From Lysobacterales bacterium (GTDB lineage Bacteria > Pseudomonadota > Gammaproteobacteria > Xanthomonadales > SZUA-5): a DNA stretch of 64,000 nucleotides. Positions 56,881 through 64,000 of the stretch are shown piece by piece. The first letter of the stretch is position 1. Each line of letters opens with the position of its first letter. Under the pieces are notes generated by a model. It was not told the DNA's origin. It worked only from the letters and a program-made list of their open reading frames with translations, and ran no database searches. The position numbers and the translations under genes were made by a program. The DNA is taken from positions 1-64,000 of the forward strand of contig JALHMG010000002.1 of assembly GCA_022844135.1 (NCBI GenBank), in the 5' to 3' direction.

Positions 56881-57504
56881 ATGAACAATCGCGTACTACC
56901 CATGAACGATCACATCCAAGAACAACTCTCCGCATTGATGGACGGCGAGCTTTCGCGGGACGAGCGCGCATTCTTGCTGCGCCGGCTGGAGCACGATGGC
57001 GAACTGCGCGCCGCATGGACTCGCATGCATCTGATGCGCGATGTGCTGAGCCGCAAGCAAAGCTCGGCGCCGAACGATCTCGCCGATCGGGTGATGCGCG
57101 CGCTGGACGCTGAGCGCCTGGATGCGCCGGCCAAGAAGCGATCCGGCCTTTGGCGGCCGATGGTCGGCGCGGCGCTGGCTGCGTCGGTGGCGCTGATGGC
57201 GGTGCTGTCGGTGCGCGTGGATACGCCGACGCAAGCTCCGGAGTTGGCGCTTCAGCCCGCTGCACGCGGCGCCTTACCCGAAGGCATTCCAGGCCCGATG
57301 CTGCCCGATCCGAGCGCGTTTTCGGGCGGCGTGCAGCCGGTGTCGGCCAGCTCTTCGGTGCTGCTGCGTCCGGCGCCTCAATTGACGCCAAACGATGTGT
57401 TGCTGTTGCGTCACGGGCAGTTATCGAACTCTGCGTGGACCGTGGGTGGCGAGCATGTTTATCAGGTGCCGCTGCAAAACGCGGCTTACGAGCCGGCGCC
57501 TTGA
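56881..57504 (+). CDS. rseA: Anti-sigma factor RseA-like
   Basis: A 207-residue single-pass membrane anti-sigma factor. The N-terminal cytoplasmic domain QEQLSALMDGELSRDERAFLLRRLEHD is the RseA sigma-binding signature. One helix MVGAALAASVALMAVLSV (about residues 92-109) crosses the membrane, and the periplasmic part binds RseB. It lies 18 bp after rpoE; an alternative start is the ATG at 56902. Its stop overlaps the rseB start as TTGA. Confidence 0.85.
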   Translation: MNNRVLPMNDHIQEQLSALMDGELSRDERAFLLRRLEHDGELRAAWTRMHLMRDVLSRKQSSAPNDLADRVMRALDAERLDAPAKKRSGLWRPMVGAALAASVALMAVLSVRVDTPTQAPELALQPAARGALPEGIPGPMLPDPSAFSGGVQPVSASSSVLLRPAPQLTPNDVLLLRHGQLSNSAWTVGGEHVYQVPLQNAAYEPAP

Positions 57505-58349
57505 GGACTTACGCTGCCCTGGTATTGGCTGGCCTCAGCGCGAGCGCCGTCGCCAGCGATTGGAGCGAGTGGCTGACGCGTGCCGAGCGCGCGCAGTCCG
57601 CACTGAATTTCGACGGCGTATTGATTGTCGATGCTGGCGATGAGCTGCGCGCCTACGACATCCGGCAGCGCGTCACGCAAAGTGGGATAGAGCAAAGCGT
57701 AACGGCGCTGAATGGCTCTGATCGGCGTCTGGTGCGCGGCCCGCAGGGCGTGTCGGTGCTGATGGGACAGGGCGATCAGCGCCTTGCCGTTGCCCCACTG
57801 GGTTTTTCTGCGAGCTTGTTGGAACCCTTATCGCAAGCCTATGCCGTTTCGATTGGGCCCAGAGACCGGATGGCGGGCCGCGACGCGCAGCGCCTGGACT
57901 TTGAGCCGCGGCAGGACGATCGCTTCGCGCTTCGCCTGTGGCTGGACGCTGAAACGGCTTTGCCATTACGCAGCGATCAGATCGGTGCGGACGGCGAGCG
58001 CCTGGAGCGGCGCCTGCTGGCGAAAATCAACGTCCTCGGTTTCGGCCGCGGCAGCAGCGTTCCATCATCGCCGGCGATAACGCCGCTAAAGAACGGCTTC
58101 GTCGCCATCGCGTCGGGCTTACCAGTGCAAGGCATGGGTAATGCGCGGCAATGGCTGCTGACCGATGGCGTCGCCTATGTGTCGGTGTTTACGATGCCCA
58201 ACCCGAGCGGCATCAGCGCCTGGCGCAACGGGGCGCTCGCGCAGCAATTCGTCGCCACGCCCGCCGGAACCATCGTCGTACTTGGTAATGCGCCGGACGG
58301 AACACTCCGCACGCTGGCCGAGGCGGTCGCGCAAAGCAGCGGCCAATAG
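57501..58349 (+). CDS. rseB: Sigma-E regulatory protein RseB/MucB
   Basis: A 282-residue periplasmic protein starting at a TTG overlapping the rseA stop; the signal sequence reads RTYAALVLAGLSASAVASDW. The N-terminal MucB/RseB domain (SALNFDGVLIVDAGDELRAY) resembles lipoprotein-binding LolA folds; the C-terminal domain contains DGVAYVSVFTMP. RseB binds RseA and senses mislocalised lipopolysaccharide or lipoproteins. No mucD/degP gene follows within this operon. Confidence 0.9.
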   Translation: MRTYAALVLAGLSASAVASDWSEWLTRAERAQSALNFDGVLIVDAGDELRAYDIRQRVTQSGIEQSVTALNGSDRRLVRGPQGVSVLMGQGDQRLAVAPLGFSASLLEPLSQAYAVSIGPRDRMAGRDAQRLDFEPRQDDRFALRLWLDAETALPLRSDQIGADGERLERRLLAKINVLGFGRGSSVPSSPAITPLKNGFVAIASGLPVQGMGNARQWLLTDGVAYVSVFTMPNPSGISAWRNGALAQQFVATPAGTIVVLGNAPDGTLRTLAEAVAQSSGQ

Positions 58350-58465
58350 GGTCAGTGGTTCGGCGGCGGCGTGCAACTGCGGCGGGCGCGAACAGTCGCT
58401 CGCGTCCCAGATACGCTCGCATGCGGCGCCATTAGTTGTGCCTGTTCAGTCGCCGAGCGAGACGC

Positions 58466-58930
58466 TCACTCGCGCAGGGCCTTGCGAATCACGTCGCCCT
58501 CATATCCGCGCGCCTGCAGGAATCGCGCGCGGCGAGCGTATTCCCTGGCCTCTGCCGGTGGCTCGTTGCCGAACTTGCGATGTAGCAGCTCGCGAGCACG
58601 CTGCAACCAATCGACGTCCGGATCGATCATCACTTCCGCTTTGCTCAAGTTCGCCGCGCCAAGCGCCGCGCGAATACGCTGCGGTCCGTGGCCGCGCCGC
58701 AAGCCAGCGTCGACGTGCGCCTGCGCCGCGCGCTTCTCGCTCTGATAGCCATCGCTGGCCAGTTCCGCCAGCGCATGATCGATCTCTTCGCTGGCGTAAC
58801 CGCGCTGGCGCAACTTCTGGCGCAGTTCGGCGAGCGAATGCTCGCGCCTGGCGAGTAGCCCGAGCGCCACGTCCTTGGCCGGACGCGGCACCTTGTCATT
58901 CCCTGGCTGGCGGCTATTCGTCGTCGCCAC
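58466..58930 (-). CDS. recX: Regulatory protein RecX
   Basis: A 154-residue all-helical RecX that limits RecA filament activity. Repeated three-helix modules are visible: [24 protein letters not shown] and [16 protein letters not shown]. It overlaps the recA stop by 17 bp, the usual recA-recX arrangement. Confidence 0.93.
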   Translation of the reverse strand: MATTNSRQPGNDKVPRPAKDVALGLLARREHSLAELRQKLRQRGYASEEIDHALAELASDGYQSEKRAAQAHVDAGLRRGHGPQRIRAALGAANLSKAEVMIDPDVDWLQRARELLHRKFGNEPPAEAREYARRARFLQARGYEGDVIRKALRE

Positions 58931-59939
58931 CGCTGGCCACCGCCGGCAGTTTCACATCCAGCAGCTTCTCGCGAATCCGCGTTTCGATTTCCTGCGCCAT
59001 CTCTTTGCGCTCTTTGAGAAACAGCCGCACGTTATCCTTGCCCTGGCCGATGCGCTCGCCTTTGTAGCTGTACCACGCGCCGGATTTCTCGATCAGGTTG
59101 TGCGCCACACCCATCTCGATCACTTCGCCCTCGCGCGAGATGCCCTCGCCGTAGAGGATCTCGAAGTCCGCCTGCCGGAAGGGCGGCGCCATCTTGTTCT
59201 TGACCACCTTCACACGCGTTTCCGAGCCCACCACCTCATCGCCGCGCTTAACGCTTCCGACGCGACGGATATCCAGGCGAATCGACGCGTAGAACTTGAG
59301 CGCATTACCGCCCGTGGTGGTTTCCGGGCTGCCGAACATCACGCCGATCTTCATGCGGATCTGGTTGATGAAGATCACCATGCAATTGCTGCGTTTGATA
59401 TTGCCGGTGAGTTTGCGCAGCGCCTGACTCATCAGCCGCGCTTGCAGCCCGACGTGCGAATCGCCCATCTCGCCCTCGATTTCGGCCTTGGGCACCAGCG
59501 CCGCCACCGAGTCGACCACAACCACATCCACCGCGCCGGAACGCACCAGCATGTCGGTGATTTCCAGCGCTTGCTCACCGGTATCGGGTTGCGAGACCAG
59601 CAAATCATCCACATTCACGCCAAGCTTTTCCGCGTATGTTGGATCGAGCGCGTGCTCGGCATCGACAAACGCCGCCGTGCCACCCATGCGCTGCGCCGAG
59701 GCGATCACCTGCAGCGTCAGCGTGGTTTTGCCGGAGGATTCCGGGCCATAGATCTCAATCACGCGACCACGCGGCAAACCGCCGATTCCGAGGGCAACAT
59801 CCAGGCCCAAAGAGCCGGTGGAGATCGCCTCAACCGCATCCGAGGTGCGATCGCCCATGCGCATCACGGTGCCCTTACCGAATTGCTTTTCGATCTGCGA
59901 CAGTGCAGCCGACAGCGCACGGCGCTTGTTGTCGTCCAT
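58914..59939 (-). CDS. recA: Recombinase RecA
   Basis: A 341-residue RecA. Walker [10 protein letters not shown] (about residue 66), the MAW-like homologous motifs, Walker [16 protein letters not shown]-binding loop L2 with [26 protein letters not shown]. Start ATG at 59939 with AAAGGA upstream. RecX follows with overlap. Palindromic sites at 59991-60007 and 60065-60082 in its upstream region are candidate operators; a classical LexA consensus was not found by eye. Confidence 0.97.
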   Translation of the reverse strand: MDDNKRRALSAALSQIEKQFGKGTVMRMGDRTSDAVEAISTGSLGLDVALGIGGLPRGRVIEIYGPESSGKTTLTLQVIASAQRMGGTAAFVDAEHALDPTYAEKLGVNVDDLLVSQPDTGEQALEITDMLVRSGAVDVVVVDSVAALVPKAEIEGEMGDSHVGLQARLMSQALRKLTGNIKRSNCMVIFINQIRMKIGVMFGSPETTTGGNALKFYASIRLDIRRVGSVKRGDEVVGSETRVKVVKNKMAPPFRQADFEILYGEGISREGEVIEMGVAHNLIEKSGAWYSYKGERIGQGKDNVRLFLKERKEMAQEIETRIREKLLDVKLPAVASGGDDE

Positions 59940-59990
59940 GGCGATTCCTTTAGCTTGAGTGGTTGAAGAGCCGCGTTATTCGCCGGCCCG

Positions 59991-60007
59991 TTCTCATATC
60001 GTGAGAA
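59991..60007. promoter_or_regulatory. Palindrome TTCTCA-N5-TGAGAA upstream of recA
   Basis: A perfect 6+5+6 inverted repeat 52 bp upstream of the recA start. Its place fits an operator or a hairpin in the recA leader. It does not match the CTGT-N8-ACAG or TTAGTA-type LexA boxes. Confidence 0.4.
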
Positions 60008-60064
60008 TGAGGACACTATGCCATAGCGCCTCATGATCGGTTGTCAGAAAAACATGCTTTGTAG

Positions 60065-60082
60065 TGTAGGAAATTTCTTACA
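60065..60082. promoter_or_regulatory. 18-bp near-palindrome TGTAGGAAATTTCTTACA upstream of recA
   Basis: Eight of nine base pairs are symmetric, and the site is AT-rich unlike its surroundings. It lies about 125 bp upstream of recA in the 303-bp gap before the DUF262/DUF1524 gene. It could be a LexA-like or other repressor site; assignment is tentative. Confidence 0.35.
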
Positions 60083-60119
60083 TCACCTCAGCGCAGGACC
60101 GACTCAGGCACGCTGGCCT

Positions 60120-60163
60120 ATGGTCCGCATTCGCGGTCGTGCCTGCTGCGAGATGCGGACCAT
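60120..60163. repeat. Inverted repeat ATGGTCCGCAT related to the dnaE-phhA array
   Basis: Arms ATGGTCCGCAT (60120-60130) and ATGCGGACCAT (60153-60163) pair perfectly across 22 bases. The GGTCCGC/GCGGACC core equals that in the array at 26237-26456. It sits 80 bp past the stop of the DUF262/DUF1524 gene. Confidence 0.65.
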
Positions 60164-60242
60164 CAGTCCGCGATCCGAGAAGAACCGTAGCGGTCGTTGC
60201 TCGGCAAGCCAGGAAAGCGCATACCTCAGTCTGAGGGGCCTC

Positions 60243-61961
60243 TTATCCTCCGCTGCCCGAGAAGTCCGATTTCCAGATCGCTTTGGCTTTTTTGGCCATC
60301 TGCGCTTGCCTTGCCTCGATAGCGGCGATAGTCCAGTCGTGCGGCGCGTGCTCATGCAGAGCCCGTGTCAAGGGATAGGCACTCTGCGCATACAACCCGA
60401 GCTTATCCTCGAAGCGGCGATTCCCAGCGTCACGATTGAGGCGCTTCTCCAGCAAGATCAAGTTACCGAGCCGATAGGCATATTGTTCCTGGCGATCGGT
60501 CGGAACGCTGGCGTCCCATTCTGCGCCTGGGTTCTCCGGCAAGATGTGCTCGATGCTGCCGGGATCAGTATTCCAGTCGATGTTCGTGCCCGCCGCCGCA
60601 TTGCTTAAGTTGCAAAGGATGTAGCGCGTCAACTTCGCCGACTGGCCGCTGGTCTCCACCGACAGCTCTGCGAAGTCGCGTTCGAATTTGTCGTCCGACG
60701 GCAACAATTCACGCAAGGCCGCGTGCACTTCGGACGAACGCGTGATGACCCCGGCCAGAATGCTCTTGGCGATCTGGTGATAGAGCGGCTCAAGATCATT
60801 TGGATTGAGCCCTCCAACGACGATGTAGCGAAAGGAGAACACCGATATCAATCGCAACAGTTTGACGAATTGCTCCGTCGGCCACTGCCAGCCCGCAAAC
60901 AACACCGGAATGTGTTGTCGAACACGAAACAGGATCAACTCGCGCACCGACGGAAGCGCTTCAGGGCGGTCCTTCCAGTAGCCGTGATCGGCGTCGCCTG
61001 CCGCGGCAAAGAGTTCCGCGCGTGCTTCCAACTGGTCGATCAGTGCAAAGACCTGCTCACCACTCTTTACCCGCTCACGGACGAGCTTAAACAACCTCTG
61101 CTGGCGAATCTTCGGGATTTCGCAAAGCAGGTGGTAACGCAAGAACTCCGGAAACCGATCTTGGCGCACGGTGGTCACCAAGCGCTGCCAGCGACGCCCG
61201 AGCACGATTTGATCCTGCTTTCCGCGCACCCGCGCGAACAGGTAGTTCTTCAATAGATCCGTCGCCGACAGCTCCAATCCGCGCGCATTCAGCGTCTCGA
61301 ATACGGTGTAAGCGTTGAGATCGTCCTCGACCGTGATCAGGATAAAGATCAGTTGCCGCGCGACCGCCTCGTTCAAGAGCCTGGCAAGCTTCTCGCCCGA
61401 ATCCGCGAAGGGCTTAGTGTCGGCGATTCGCGCCTTGAAGTACGAAAAGCATTGCCACAAGGCGCGGTTCGATACCGGCAAGCCGCGCGGGTTCAACGGG
61501 GCACGCAACTGAACGAGATAGTCCTGGTAAAACGCGTCGTCGGTGGCATTGAGAAACAGCTTGCTCGACTCGGACAGGTTGGCCGGGTCTTTCTCGCCGA
61601 TGAAACGCGCGCGCAACTGATGCATGCGCTCGGTGTTCGCCTCTGTCTCTATTCCGCGCGCCGCCAAATCCCGCAAATGCCAAAGGACCGCCAGCGCCAG
61701 CAAGCTCAGGGTGGCAATGCGTTGCTGGCCGTCGATGATCAAGAACTCGCGATCCGACTGGCCCTCCACGACCAGCGCGCCCATGTAATGCCGGTCATTG
61801 GGGTGCGTAATCAGGTCGTTGATATCGCCCCACAAATCGTCCCACTGCTCCTCGCCCCACGAGTAATCTCGCTGGTAAGCGGGCACCCGATAAGTCTTGC
61901 CGTTTCCGATCAGCTCCAGGTAGCTCCGGGTTTCGGTCTTCAGCAGGTTAGCCTTGGCCAT
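60243..61961 (-). CDS. GmrSD-like DUF262/DUF1524 protein (type IV restriction candidate)
   Basis: A 572-residue protein. The N-terminal DUF262 domain has VPAYQRDYSWGEEQWDDLW and the nucleotide-binding-like LIIDGQQRIATL (about residue 77). The C-terminal DUF1524 domain has SIEHILPENPGAEWD (His-Ile-Leu-Pro of the HNH-like site) and YRLGNLILLEKRLN. This fused layout matches GmrSD-family proteins, some of which cut glucosylated hydroxymethylcytosine DNA of phages, while others have unknown targets. The start ATG at 61961 is preceded by GAAGAG. A stand-alone gene near recA. Confidence 0.85.
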   Translation of the reverse strand: MAKANLLKTETRSYLELIGNGKTYRVPAYQRDYSWGEEQWDDLWGDINDLITHPNDRHYMGALVVEGQSDREFLIIDGQQRIATLSLLALAVLWHLRDLAARGIETEANTERMHQLRARFIGEKDPANLSESSKLFLNATDDAFYQDYLVQLRAPLNPRGLPVSNRALWQCFSYFKARIADTKPFADSGEKLARLLNEAVARQLIFILITVEDDLNAYTVFETLNARGLELSATDLLKNYLFARVRGKQDQIVLGRRWQRLVTTVRQDRFPEFLRYHLLCEIPKIRQQRLFKLVRERVKSGEQVFALIDQLEARAELFAAAGDADHGYWKDRPEALPSVRELILFRVRQHIPVLFAGWQWPTEQFVKLLRLISVFSFRYIVVGGLNPNDLEPLYHQIAKSILAGVITRSSEVHAALRELLPSDDKFERDFAELSVETSGQSAKLTRYILCNLSNAAAGTNIDWNTDPGSIEHILPENPGAEWDASVPTDRQEQYAYRLGNLILLEKRLNRDAGNRRFEDKLGLYAQSAYPLTRALHEHAPHDWTIAAIEARQAQMAKKAKAIWKSDFSGSGG

Positions 61962-62002
61962 GGTTCGCTCTTCGGGAATCCGGCGCCGATGATCGCACCC
62001 TA

Positions 62003-62515
62003 TCAAAACGCCTCATGCGGCGCGGTGAGGATGCTCTTCAGACCCGCCAACGCCGCAGCAACCGTCTGCCGCCGCACGGCCTCGCGATCGCCGTCCAAAT
62101 GCACCATCTCCGTCACTGGTGGATGGTGGCCGCGACCCCATGCGAGCCATACCGTACCGACTGGCTTCCCCGGCGTACCGCCTGAAGGTCCAGCGATTCC
62201 TGTGATCGCCACCGCAATATTCGCCCGACTGCGCGACAGCGCCCCGCGCACCATCTCCACCACCGTCTCCCGACTCACCGCACCGTGCTCCTCCAGCGTC
62301 ACGCGCGAAACGCCGAGCATCGATTCCTTCGCCTCATAGCTATACGCCACAAAACTGCAATCGAACCAATCCGAACAGCCGTTGATTTCCGTGATCGTCT
62401 TCGACAACCAACCGCCAGTACAAGACTCCGCCGCCGCCAACTTCATCCGTCGCGCGAGAAGCAGCTGGCCGACGTCGGTAGCGGCTTGGTGGAGAGAGGG
62501 GTCGGTAGAGGGCAT
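62003..62515 (-). CDS. pncC: Nicotinamide-nucleotide amidase (CinA C-terminal family)
   Basis: A 170-residue PncC/CinA C-domain enzyme that recycles nicotinamide mononucleotide to nicotinic acid mononucleotide. The motifs KLAAAESCTGGWLSKTITEINGCSDWF, GVSRVTLEEHGAVS and AITGIAGPSGGTPGKPVGTVW are the family signature. The ATG at 62515 is preferred; a GTG ten codons upstream is possible. CinA-recA linkage is common in bacteria, here with the DUF262 gene in between. Confidence 0.93.
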   Translation of the reverse strand: MPSTDPSLHQAATDVGQLLLARRMKLAAAESCTGGWLSKTITEINGCSDWFDCSFVAYSYEAKESMLGVSRVTLEEHGAVSRETVVEMVRGALSRSRANIAVAITGIAGPSGGTPGKPVGTVWLAWGRGHHPPVTEMVHLDGDREAVRRQTVAAALAGLKSILTAPHEAF

Positions 62516-62604
62516 GGGAAGATTCTGAGAGCCTACAGTCGCCACAGTTTCACATATTTCGTCTCAGCATCGGACCAATCCGAACCTCGCCGCCGTTGTG
62601 CACA

Positions 62605-64000
62605 CTATTTTGGTGGCGGAACGCTAACCTGAGCGATGTGGACGAGCGATGCCCAGTAGTGTGGGTGGGAGAAGTACCGGGAGTTCGCTAGTTTGAGCTG
62701 CGCCAGGCGCAATGCCTCGGCGCTGGTTTCCGGCCGTTTGGGATCGAGTTGCGTGTAGAACTCGGGAACCCAGACATTCGTCGCTGCGTCGCTGACCGGC
62801 CACAACGCTGCGACGACATTCTTGCCGCCGCTAAATGCCACGGCTGATGCGAAGCTTAGATTGCCTTCCTGGGTGACGTCGAAACTAGTCGCCAAGCTGC
62901 AGGCATTGAGCACGACCAGCGGTGAAGTGACGCGTGGCAGGTCCATCCAGCTCAAGAAACCAGAATCGGCCTTTGCGCTCGATAGCCAAAGACCGGCAAA
63001 TCCAAGCCTGGTCGGATCGGCCGCACCATGCGCTGCAACGTGGACAATTTGAGGTTTTTTCAGCGCGGAAAGCACATCGTCGCGATCGACGTCGTGTTGG
63101 AAACCGACGTTGAGTCTTGAGCCATCGAGCGCCGACCGAATAAGGTTGGGTTCGTTGTCGGCCACAAGCAATGGGGCGAGCGCGGCAGCGGGGCGAGCGG
63201 CAACCAGCACGTTCAACTCGCCAAGTTCGTGCTCCTCGCCTTGCGCCTGCTGCCAAAAGCCGGGAACAATGGAAACAGTTGTCGACGTTAGCAGTCGCTC
63301 GCCGCTACTTGGCCAATGAAGTGCGGCCCATGGAATCGACTCCGACAACCCATCTGCAGCGACATAAAGATGCTTGGGCGCGTCCGCGGTCGGCACCGAT
63401 GTAAACACCAGCGCCCCGAACTCCGCAGCTAGCCGATTTGCCGTGTTCATGTCGCTTACGGTCGCGAGCGCCGCCATGAGTTTGCTCAGGTCCGCGCGCA
63501 GCGAGATACGACCGGGCAGCCGTTGCACGAAACTTCGGTCGCGCGAGATCCAAAGCAGATAGCTGCTGGTGTCGCCTTGAAAGATGCGCAGCAACCAGGT
63601 GTCGGTGGGCATCTCGGCGCGCAGAGCGTCCAGAGTCAGTCCAGCGGCTCTCGTTTCAACGGCGGCGCCGGTCGACAAGGCGCGCAGCAATTCGTGATCC
63701 GAGCGCACGTGCGGGGCCGACGGATCGGGTCCCAGAATGCTTCGACCAACCCACTCGGACAACGCAGGCGCGTTCGCCACCGTCGTTGCATATCCGCGAA
63801 GAAAATCCGTGGCCTGCCACCAACGCCAGAGATCTTCCACCGTCGGCGCCGGCAACTGGTCGACGTAAGCGTGCTCGAGTTGCCTGATCTGGCGTCGCAA
63901 CGACTGACCCAGTGCGAGACTCCCTTGCCCCGCTTGCCGCTGCAAAAAGGTCCCGGCATCCAACAATCGCGCCTGCCCTTCGGCGACTCGTCCAAGTGCG
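62605..64000 (-). CDS. CHAT-domain (caspase-like) protein, truncated by the window edge
   Basis: The frame is open from 62605 to the right edge, so the gene begins outside the window; at least 465 residues are seen. The C-terminal half is a CHAT domain: catalytic His in IVHVAAHGAADPTRLG and catalytic Cys in LVVLNACSLATSFD, with FASAVAFSGGKNVVAALWPV and a late EALRLAQLKL helix. The N-terminal part is helical and may carry TPR-like repeats further upstream. CHAT peptidases occur in signalling and in phage-defence systems. The partner genes are not visible here. Confidence 0.85.
   Translation of the reverse strand, partial: ALGRVAEGQARLLDAGTFLQRQAGQGSLALGQSLRRQIRQLEHAYVDQLPAPTVEDLWRWWQATDFLRGYATTVANAPALSEWVGRSILGPDPSAPHVRSDHELLRALSTGAAVETRAAGLTLDALRAEMPTDTWLLRIFQGDTSSYLLWISRDRSFVQRLPGRISLRADLSKLMAALATVSDMNTANRLAAEFGALVFTSVPTADAPKHLYVAADGLSESIPWAALHWPSSGERLLTSTTVSIVPGFWQQAQGEEHELGELNVLVAARPAAALAPLLVADNEPNLIRSALDGSRLNVGFQHDVDRDDVLSALKKPQIVHVAAHGAADPTRLGFAGLWLSSAKADSGFLSWMDLPRVTSPLVVLNACSLATSFDVTQEGNLSFASAVAFSGGKNVVAALWPVSDAATNVWVPEFYTQLDPKRPETSAEALRLAQLKLANSRYFSHPHYWASLVHIAQVSVPPPK

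Noticed and set aside
59940-60060. Canonical LexA box upstream of recA
   Set aside because: Neither CTGT-N8-ACAG nor the TTAG-N6-TACTA form could be found by eye; only other palindromes are present.

Overview
The window is a GC-rich chromosomal segment of a gammaproteobacterium, most likely from the order Xanthomonadales/Lysobacterales (Lysobacter, Dokdonella or Rhodanobacter relatives). This rests on a REC-PAS-GGDEF-EAL protein of the FimX type, a tonB-exbB-exbD-exbD operon headed by a TPR gene, a tRNA run directly before tig, a secreted protein ending in FANGFE, and several families of intergenic palindromic repeats. It is mainly housekeeping and envelope genes; no prophage, CRISPR array or intact insertion sequence was seen.

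Layout. 0.25-10.5 kb: an orphan MlaF-type ATPase, a secreted M14 peptidase, a phospholipid gene group (CDP-alcohol phosphatidyltransferase, PlsC-like acyltransferase, CdsA), radA, fimX and an OmpA-family porin. 10.6-22.6 kb: an orphan sigma-54 activator, a glutathione transferase, a 989-residue secreted BNR-repeat protein, a Fur-box-preceded feoA-feoB-small-Cys-protein operon, acetoacetyl-CoA synthetase, and a lower-GC BglII-like endonuclease/MT-A70 methyltransferase pair. 22.7-33.4 kb: dnaE, a palindrome array, phhA, a DUF3667 protein, a candidate C-rich-loop small RNA resembling Xanthomonas sX13, an O-antigen-ligase-like membrane protein, ndh and small genes. 33.5-42.8 kb: six tRNAs, tig, cutA, an amidohydrolase, a membrane protein, a secreted hydrolase, and def-fmt-rsmB. 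42.8-50.4 kb: a protein with a histone-H1-like tail, a lipoprotein, an M61-like peptidase, and the TPR-tonB-exbB-exbD-exbD operon, then rhodanese and YdcH genes. 50.5-64 kb: ttcA-rdgC-ygjP, a catalytically atypical SDR, an incomplete peptide-type ABC importer, rpoE-rseA-rseB, recA-recX, a GmrSD-like DUF262/DUF1524 protein, pncC, and a CHAT-domain protein cut by the right edge.

Working together. Many genes are packed with 4-bp stop/start overlaps (cdsA/radA, feoA/feoB/small protein, amidohydrolase/cutA, M61/lipoprotein, rdgC/ygjP, permease/ATPase, rseA/rseB), which suggests translational coupling. Envelope biology dominates: phospholipid synthesis, the Ton energy system, sigma-E stress control, OmpA and a candidate Mla component.

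The most unusual signal is non-coding. A ~145-bp element made of five consecutive hairpins occurs three times (4295-4439, 28810-28956, 38661-38804), each time just downstream of a transcription unit and in its orientation; stems are kept while the sequence changes. Next come the candidate sRNA at 28676-28808 and the nested palindrome array between dnaE and phhA.
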